NCBI GenBank assembly: GCA_036971475.1
Contig: JBAIZL010000006.1
Span: 135,627,731-135,691,730 of the forward strand
Source: Prosapia bicincta
Taxonomy: Eukaryota > Arthropoda > Insecta > Hemiptera > Cercopidae
Direction: 5' to 3'
Length of the DNA: 64,000 nt
The notes below the pieces were generated by a model that made no database searches, was not told the origin of the DNA, and saw nothing but the letters and a program-made list of their open reading frames with translations. The translations under genes were made by a program, and so were the position numbers. Shown here piece after piece: positions 59,120 through 64,000 of this stretch (within the stretch, counting starts at the first letter, position 1; each line of letters opens with the position of its first letter).

Positions 59120-60707
59120 GCGATATCTTATCGACAAGTAACTTGAAGTGTGATTCATTGGGAATAACATGTGGTATAGCCATATCTCACTCAAATATAA
59201 ATATAAACAAACAAGACATTAAACCTATCATACAAACAGAAAACAAATTATTACGTAGCCTAGTAAATAACAAGTCCCACAATGAAAAAATTGTGCACAA
59301 TCGAAAATGACCAGTAAAATAGCTTCAAGAAGTCAAGTACAACACAATGTTACTGCTAGGGTTGGGACATTGTAAAAAAAATATCAATATCCAATGTTAC
59401 TGGATAAACTACTAGTGAATATCGACATGTAAATATTATCATTTGTTGATTCCATCTTCGCGTGAGCTACTAGTAATCACTTACAACTTTTTAAACATTT
59501 TTTTAAAAAAGTTGTAAGTAAATATTATCGTTAAAACCAATCGATATATCGTTACAAAATAATTTTAAAAAAATCCTATTTATTATAAAGGGAAATGTAA
59601 TGTTAGTAAGGAAATTAAAATCAGTAACCAAATGAAGTAAAATCGATTTATTATTATTTTTTTACTAAACTAAAAAATGACCCTGAACGATTCCATTCTT
59701 ATATGAGGATGACAACTGAATCTAGTTGAAAATATTGCACTTACTAAATACTAAAATAGTGCAAATACTAAACTCAACCAATACAGCACTACTGATGTTG
59801 ACAGTCAAATTTCCCTTGAACTGCACGATGGAAGGGCTGGACAACTTTGAACAAACCAATCAGAGCAAAGCAGGCATCCTGGTGAACATCCATGTAAAAT
59901 CAAATCAGTTTGTTTTAAAAAAAAGCATCCTGCAAGGCATCGCGCTGTACTTCCTCCTCTACCTACCCATTGTGTTGGTCTCCATATGTTACAGTGCATT
60001 TGATTTACATGGATGTCGATATCGACATCAACTGCTACACCTCCACCACGACCCACTTGTTCTGTTCGCTTCCTAAGTGTGTGCACTTTTTATATTACAC
60101 TAGAACCAGTTGTTTAGAAAGCCAATATTTATTCCATTCTATAATTTCTAGGCCTATATATTTCAAATTAAATAATCCTTATTTTCCCTAAATATTATAT
60201 TCTCTTTTATATTTTTATATGTACTATCACTATTTAATTTTTTTATGTTTAGCTGTTGAGTTACGCTATTGTGGAAAAAATTCTGTAACCTCTTGTTGCT
60301 CACACATTTTTACCATTTAAGATATATTAAAAATGTCATTTGAAAGTTTAATATTTTACAATATCAACTTTTAAAATTATTTACAATGTATTTATATAGC
60401 ACTTAGTTGTAAATTCATCCAAATATAAAAAAAAGTTTGAAATTTAAGTTGTTAATGTACTGTCTAAACCGCCATGAGCGCTCTCTCCTGTTTTAATGCG
60501 CCCTGGAAGCATAAACGTAATTATATAGTGTGGAATTTATAGTTTCAGGCTTAGCTTAGTTTCATTGTTGAACAATTTTTTTGGTTACAGGATGTCATAC
60601 TCACCAGCAACACCAAGCACTTCTAAGATTCTGCCCACAAAATCATCTCCGCCTTCGTCATCTGGTGATAAGAAGCTAATTAACAGACCCTGCTCAACCT
60701 CTATGAT
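29737..60707 (+). CDS. USP15: USP4/USP11/USP15-type ubiquitin carboxyl-terminal hydrolase, N-terminal part (6 exons, 3' end outside window)
   Basis: Six plus-strand exons (29737-29852, 41542-41657, 42602-42732, 42925-43051, 49828-50032, 60591-60707) join in phase into about 270 residues. Residues ~30-125 form a DUSP domain: [20 protein letters not shown], the [11 protein letters not shown] signature and [20 protein letters not shown] ubiquitin-like domain follows: [42 protein letters not shown]. Then comes a Ser/Pro/Lys-rich linker ([20 protein letters not shown]). This order is that of USP4, USP11 and USP15, cysteine proteases that remove ubiquitin; the catalytic domain should lie past 64000. 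An insect usually has one member, so a single-letter paralog cannot be assigned. Introns of 11.7 and 10.6 kb are packed with transposons. Confidence 0.9.
29853..30369. other. Start of deubiquitinase intron 1, nothing recognised
   Basis: AT-rich unique intron DNA. Confidence 0.5.
30370..32190. mobile_element. Nested foldback elements
   Basis: Copies of the 24698-25542 foldback: arms at 30570-30770 and 31040-31165 (inverse), 31383-31545 and 31825-31990 (inverse), and an extra partial right arm at 32010-32190. A second inverted pair (30430-30560 against 31230-31378, with ATCAGCAACTACTGGTCTGA and GATCGGTAGTCGCTGATC) encloses the first copy, so one element sits inside another. The ORF at 31505-31744 is a by-product. 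Confidence 0.7.
32191..32320. other. Intron sequence, nothing recognised
   Basis: Short unique stretch between the foldback cluster and the hAT relic. Confidence 0.5.
32325..34250 (-). mobile_element. hAT-type transposon relic
   Basis: Minus-strand hAT transposase C-terminus (32953-33578). The flanks at 32325-32405 and 34165-34250 both contain TTCC(A/C)GGGAA, GGGAAnnTTCC and AAATTCCC words in roughly inverted order, suggesting decayed termini. Exact ends and an 8-bp duplication could not be fixed. It lies in deubiquitinase intron 1. Confidence 0.6.
32953..33578 (-). pseudogene. hAT transposase, C-terminal dimerisation region
   Basis: The minus-strand open frame 33578-33153 has [13 protein letters not shown] [20 protein letters not shown], then [20 protein letters not shown] and [10 protein letters not shown], the conserved hAT dimerisation motif (TSAxxERxFS...R..L). 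A frame change at the end (about 33155-33120) leads into an acidic tail, [18 protein letters not shown] and ending at 32953. The N-terminal zinc finger and the catalytic part are not seen, so it is a truncated relic. Confidence 0.82.
34251..34395. repeat. Inverted pair of short Penelope-like termini
   Basis: AACTTACACTTGGAGGAATC (34289-34308) pairs with the inverse of 34356-34378. The left half holds a hammerhead-like core on the minus strand (34311-34332) and the right half a degenerate plus-strand one. Confidence 0.6.
34311..34332 (-). ncRNA. Hammerhead-ribozyme-like core, GUC/GAC stem
   Basis: Minus strand: CTGAAGA, extra A, GTC-GTAA-GAC hairpin, GAAA. Stem II GUC/GAC with a 4-nt loop is a common hammerhead form. 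Stems I and III were not resolved. Confidence 0.45.
34396..36225. other. Intron sequence, nothing recognised
   Basis: AT-rich unique DNA in deubiquitinase intron 1. The minus ORF at 34329-34685 matches no family. Confidence 0.5.
36226..36810 (+). mobile_element. Possible Tigger-like 5' fragment
   Basis: 36230-36535 resembles 55060-55300 and 56360-56590 (AATAATAAAATGCTAC; CCTAACATTCAC-type words). It is followed by ATTATCCGAATCATTG and, at 36681, ATGGCTTATGAAAAAAAAAT with GGAGTTATGGGTAAACGGCA, reminiscent of a Tigger N-terminal HTH (YGVMGKRQK). Stops break it. Weak case. Confidence 0.35.
36811..37467. other. Intron sequence, nothing recognised
   Basis: AT-rich DNA between the possible Tigger fragment and the piggyBac element. 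No feature seen. Confidence 0.45.
37670..40232 (-). pseudogene. piggyBac transposase, broken
   Basis: Starts [20 protein letters not shown] (40232, minus), with an acidic N-terminus ([15 protein letters not shown]) and [17 protein letters not shown]; the frame resumes past the insertion as [16 protein letters not shown]. After a frameshift come [15 protein letters not shown] and [20 protein letters not shown], where WVD is the first catalytic Asp. [20 protein letters not shown] (38636-38172) holds the second, and [20 protein letters not shown] (38191-37937) the third. A Cys-rich end, CKVCKKQ...QCKKCKFHY, lies at about 37805-37700. The stop before PGEKIW, several frameshifts and the insertion disable it. 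A stretch reading [10 protein letters not shown] upstream of 40232 is an in-frame extension, not likely coding. Confidence 0.85.
38942..39829 (+). mobile_element. Tigger/pogo-type nonautonomous element nested in piggyBac
   Basis: TIRs CAGTAAACTCCCGATTATCC (left) and the exact inverse at 39810-39829, flanked by TA on the left and CA (mutated TA) on the right. It retains a plus-strand transposase tail near 39400-39497 ([13 protein letters not shown] then stop), typical of Tigger C-termini. It is an internal deletion product of a Tigger different from the one at 780-2193. Confidence 0.85.
40500..40864. other. Intron sequence, nothing recognised
   Basis: AT-rich DNA between the piggyBac element and the 125-bp tandem repeat. 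Confidence 0.5.
40865..41315. repeat. Tandem repeat, 125-bp unit, ~3.6 copies
   Basis: CTACAAGAGC recurs at 40886, 41011, 41136 and 41261, exactly 125 bp apart, with CCTCCTACGAAGTA and GGTGTACATCC in each unit. It lies about 230 bp upstream of deubiquitinase exon 2. Confidence 0.9.
41542..41657 (+). CDS. USP15: Deubiquitinase exon 2 (DUSP)
   Basis: Poly-pyrimidine tract and CAG before 41542; GTAAGT after 41657. It encodes [20 protein letters not shown], then [22 protein letters not shown] and PGP(V)DN are DUSP hallmarks. Confidence 0.92.
41658..42601. other. Deubiquitinase intron 2, nothing recognised
   Basis: AT-rich intron between exons 2 and 3. The frame running past the exon 2 donor is not coding. 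Confidence 0.6.
42602..42732 (+). CDS. USP15: Deubiquitinase exon 3 (DUSP)
   Basis: TTTTCAG before, GTGAGC after. It encodes [20 protein letters not shown], then [20 protein letters not shown] and IAKR: the second half of DUSP, with the conserved W..LVSWYG. Confidence 0.93.
42925..43051 (+). CDS. USP15: Deubiquitinase exon 4 (start of ubiquitin-like domain)
   Basis: TTTCAG before 42925. It encodes [20 protein letters not shown], then [20 protein letters not shown], then PV plus one base. The donor was set at GTGAGT (43052) rather than GTAAGT (43048), because only the former keeps the frame into exon 5 and gives ungapped agreement with the family ([18 protein letters not shown] against FSKADTIATIEKEMRKLF). 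Confidence 0.85.
43052..43684. other. Start of deubiquitinase intron 4, possible Tigger terminus
   Basis: AGTCAACTCCTGATAATTTG near 43221 is reminiscent of a Tigger-type TIR, but no partner was found. Otherwise nothing recognised. Confidence 0.4.
43685..43930. repeat. Tandem repeat, ~54-bp unit, ~4 copies
   Basis: Units with AATTATTTCCTGATTTCA and GTACATGTTTTCAATTATT; spacing 54 bp between the first copies, then irregular. Confidence 0.8.
43931..45954. other. Intron 4 sequence, nothing firm
   Basis: AT-rich. A short direct repeat (GGTTACTCATTATTGGGTAAAACAG-like words) occurs at about 45175-45245. The minus ORF at 45330-45656 resembles no family. Confidence 0.45.
45955..46550. repeat. Tandem repeat, ~99-bp unit, 6 copies
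   Basis: TCTGAAAAAGTCTTGTATA recurs at 45984 and 46083 and onward, with TTTTTATTGTATGACCTTTA and GTATGCACCAATTCCCTTAT in each unit. The 87-residue frame at 45960-46223 is repeat-derived. Confidence 0.9.
46551..48479. other. Intron 4 sequence, less AT-rich, no gene recognised
   Basis: 46900-47170 is G+C-richer than its surroundings and open on the minus strand, but the translation resembles no family. 47400-48000 was considered as organellar DNA and not supported. Confidence 0.4.
48485..49709 (+). mobile_element. DNA transposon with CAGGGTGTCTAGT termini
   Basis: It begins CAGGGTGTCTAGTGACAGGG and ends with the inverse, ACTAGACACCCTG. Both sides carry ATTAG (48480-48484; 49710-49714), an apparent 5-bp duplication. 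The right end is repeated four times as a 55-bp unit. Inside are pieces reading [28 protein letters not shown] in broken frames, resembling a hAT-like transposase family with a FDESLN..QMD..VRYW motif. Superfamily not certain. Confidence 0.65.
49480..49709. repeat. 55-bp tandem repeat of the element's right terminus
   Basis: GACACCCTGG recurs at 49536, 49591, 49646 and 49701 (last as CACCCTGA), exactly 55 bp apart, with AAAACTCAGGGAATTTCTTC in each unit, so every unit contains a copy of the terminal inverted repeat. Confidence 0.9.
49828..50032 (+). CDS. USP15: Deubiquitinase exon 5 (ubiquitin-like domain)
   Basis: ATTGTAG before, GTAATT after. It encodes [20 protein letters not shown], then [20 protein letters not shown], then [20 protein letters not shown] and SGPAPHK plus two bases. 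ETRLW and the final IVVELKxxxGxW match the end of the USP15-type ubiquitin-like domain. Confidence 0.92.
50033..51007. other. Start of deubiquitinase intron 5, nothing recognised
   Basis: AT-rich intron DNA with no ORF or repeat of note. Confidence 0.5.
51012..52138 (-). mobile_element. piggyBac-type nonautonomous element
   Basis: TTAA at 51008-51011 and 52139-52142 flank perfect 18-bp TIRs CCCTGGAGTCGGGGCGCC. GTCGGGGCGCCCCGAC at the left end is itself palindromic. It carries only a transposase N-terminus (51594-51382, minus). A perfect-looking internal hairpin spans about 51690-51840 (ATACCACAAAAATAAC-type arms). Intact termini suggest a fairly young copy. Confidence 0.88.
51382..51594 (-). 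CDS. piggyBac transposase N-terminal remnant
   Basis: A 70-residue frame: [20 protein letters not shown], then acidic [20 protein letters not shown] and [20 protein letters not shown]. An acidic N-terminus before the catalytic core is usual for piggyBac transposases, and the frame sits between piggyBac TIRs. No catalytic domain follows. Whether it is expressed is unknown. Confidence 0.55.
   Translation of the reverse strand: MKMERQRDREQERIRELLEENIDGNSDSEFVDGSDIEEEDHVEVFHEDTDFEQDGEDSEWKLIFNANSYN
52143..54702. other. Intron 5 sequence with possible decayed elements
   Basis: 52164-52373 is open on the minus strand ([20 protein letters not shown]) and may be a mobile-element remnant, but no family was recognised. 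AAATCCGGATAAATCAGTAG near 53549 is reminiscent of a Tigger-type terminus. No host exon found. Confidence 0.4.
55582..55842 (+). pseudogene. Unrecognised acidic ORF, copy 1
   Basis: From ATG at about 55582 one frame reads [20 protein letters not shown], then [20 protein letters not shown], then stops at EIEK. The overlapping +1 frame continues [20 protein letters not shown] to ERCSV. Together they look like one acidic protein segment split by a frameshift that both copies share, so the break predates the duplication. No family recognised; a transposase fragment is possible. Confidence 0.4.
56874..57134 (+). pseudogene. Unrecognised acidic ORF, copy 2
   Basis: Duplicate of 55582-55842 with the same two frames and the same break. 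See that entry. Confidence 0.4.
57564..57590 (+). ncRNA. Hammerhead-ribozyme-like core
   Basis: CTGAAGA, extra T, stem GGTTAC/GTAATC (one G-U pair) with a 3-nt loop, GAAA, then TGTACATAA, as at 9657-9683 on the other strand. No Penelope coding remnant was found upstream. Confidence 0.42.
58111..58255. repeat. (TA)n tracts around a short palindrome
   Basis: (TA)n at 58111-58162 and 58196-58255 flank ATCATCATAATGATGAT. Confidence 0.9.
58256..58665. repeat. Long near-perfect hairpin, palindromic family copy 5a
   Basis: Left arm 58258-58440 (from TTTTTGGACTAGGAGACTGA) and right arm about 58460-58637 are almost exact inverses around an AT-rich loop. The same arms form the foldback at 7038-7798. 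Confidence 0.88.
58679..59118. repeat. Long near-perfect hairpin, palindromic family copy 5b, with (TA)n and (CA)n
   Basis: (TA)n (58679-58722), then arms about 58768-58890 and 58906-59026 around GTGGAGGTTCTCCAC (58891-58905), then (TA)n (59027-59087) and (CA)n (59088-59118). Confidence 0.9.
59119..60004. other. Interior of the possible hAT-like element, nothing firm
   Basis: The short inverted pair TTACAACTTTTT / AAAAAGTTGTAA occurs at about 59481-59518. The 116-residue frame at 59726-60076 matches no family and runs into the right terminus. Confidence 0.4.
60081..60590. other. End of deubiquitinase intron 5, nothing recognised
   Basis: AT-rich intron DNA before exon 6. Confidence 0.5.
60591..60707 (+). 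CDS. USP15: Deubiquitinase exon 6 (Ser/Pro linker)
   Basis: TTGGTTACAG before, GTAAGA after. Phase agrees with exon 5. It encodes [20 protein letters not shown], then [18 protein letters not shown]: low-complexity linker that precedes the catalytic domain in this family. It is supported by phase and splice sites more than by homology. Confidence 0.72.

Positions 60708-64000
<3,293 letters not shown>

Larger units (their letters stand above)
57824..60080. mobile_element. Possible hAT-like element defined by inverted ends
   Basis: 57831-57900 (GCGAACAGAACGAGTGGGTC, GGTGGAGGTGT) matches the inverse of 60005-60074 (GCGAACAGAACAAGTGGGTC, GGTGGAGGTGT, GATGTCGATA). No target duplication or transposase was found. 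Foldback repeats sit inside. Confidence 0.45.

Noticed and set aside
59726..60086. 116-residue plus and 93-residue minus frames
   Set aside because: Overlap each other and the inverted terminus at 60005-60074; no domain.

Overview
The window reads as AT-rich nuclear DNA of an arthropod, most likely an insect. Genes are split by GT-AG introns of 0.2 to 11.7 kb, a Costal2-type kinesin is present, and the introns are full of Tigger/pogo, piggyBac, hAT-like, Penelope-like and foldback elements plus several unrelated satellites. A hemipteran-like genome would fit, but that is only a guess. Nothing bacterial or viral was seen, no CRISPR array was seen and no tRNA gene was recognised.

Two host genes are supported and they diverge head to head. 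On the minus strand (18484 down to 3554) five exons join in phase into the N-terminal ~208 residues of a kinesin motor. It keeps a Walker A loop (GPQHSGKS) but has lost the switch I signature, so it most resembles the Hedgehog-pathway kinesin Costal2 (cos; KIF7/KIF27 relatives). On the plus strand (29737 to 60707) six exons join in phase into ~270 residues of a USP4/USP11/USP15-type deubiquitinase: DUSP domain, ubiquitin-like domain and Ser/Pro linker. Its catalytic domain lies beyond the window. Its first coding exon sits 11.7 kb upstream of the second.

Layout. 1-3.5 kb: palindromic (TA)n-flanked repeat, then a Tigger element with TIRs and TA duplication. 3.5-18.5 kb: kinesin exons, with introns holding a Penelope-like element (4.2-6.6 kb), palindromic repeats, a second Penelope fragment (9.7-10.2 kb) and five different satellites (31, 64, 34/68, ~135 and 68 bp units). 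18.5-29.7 kb: intergenic, with an inverted pair of Penelope tails, a 3-kb array of 95-bp units that abuts a broken DDE-type transposon and shares ~36 bp with that transposon's far end, a foldback element, and two more Penelope fragments. 29.9-41.5 kb (deubiquitinase intron 1): nested foldbacks, a hAT relic, a piggyBac relic interrupted by a Tigger derivative, and a 125-bp tandem repeat. 41.5-50 kb: exons 2-5, short tandem arrays and an element with CAGGGTGTCTAGT termini. 50-60.6 kb (intron 5): a piggyBac-type nonautonomous element, a ~1.29-kb tandem duplication and very long near-perfect hairpins. The window ends in ~1.9 kb of uninterrupted (GT)n.

The most notable signals are these: recurrent hammerhead-ribozyme-like cores, several of them just downstream of Penelope-like coding remains; the satellite that shares a block with a transposon terminus in inverted orientation; the degenerate switch I of the kinesin; and a pair of 5' splice sites 4 nt apart in deubiquitinase exon 4, of which only the downstream one keeps the frame.
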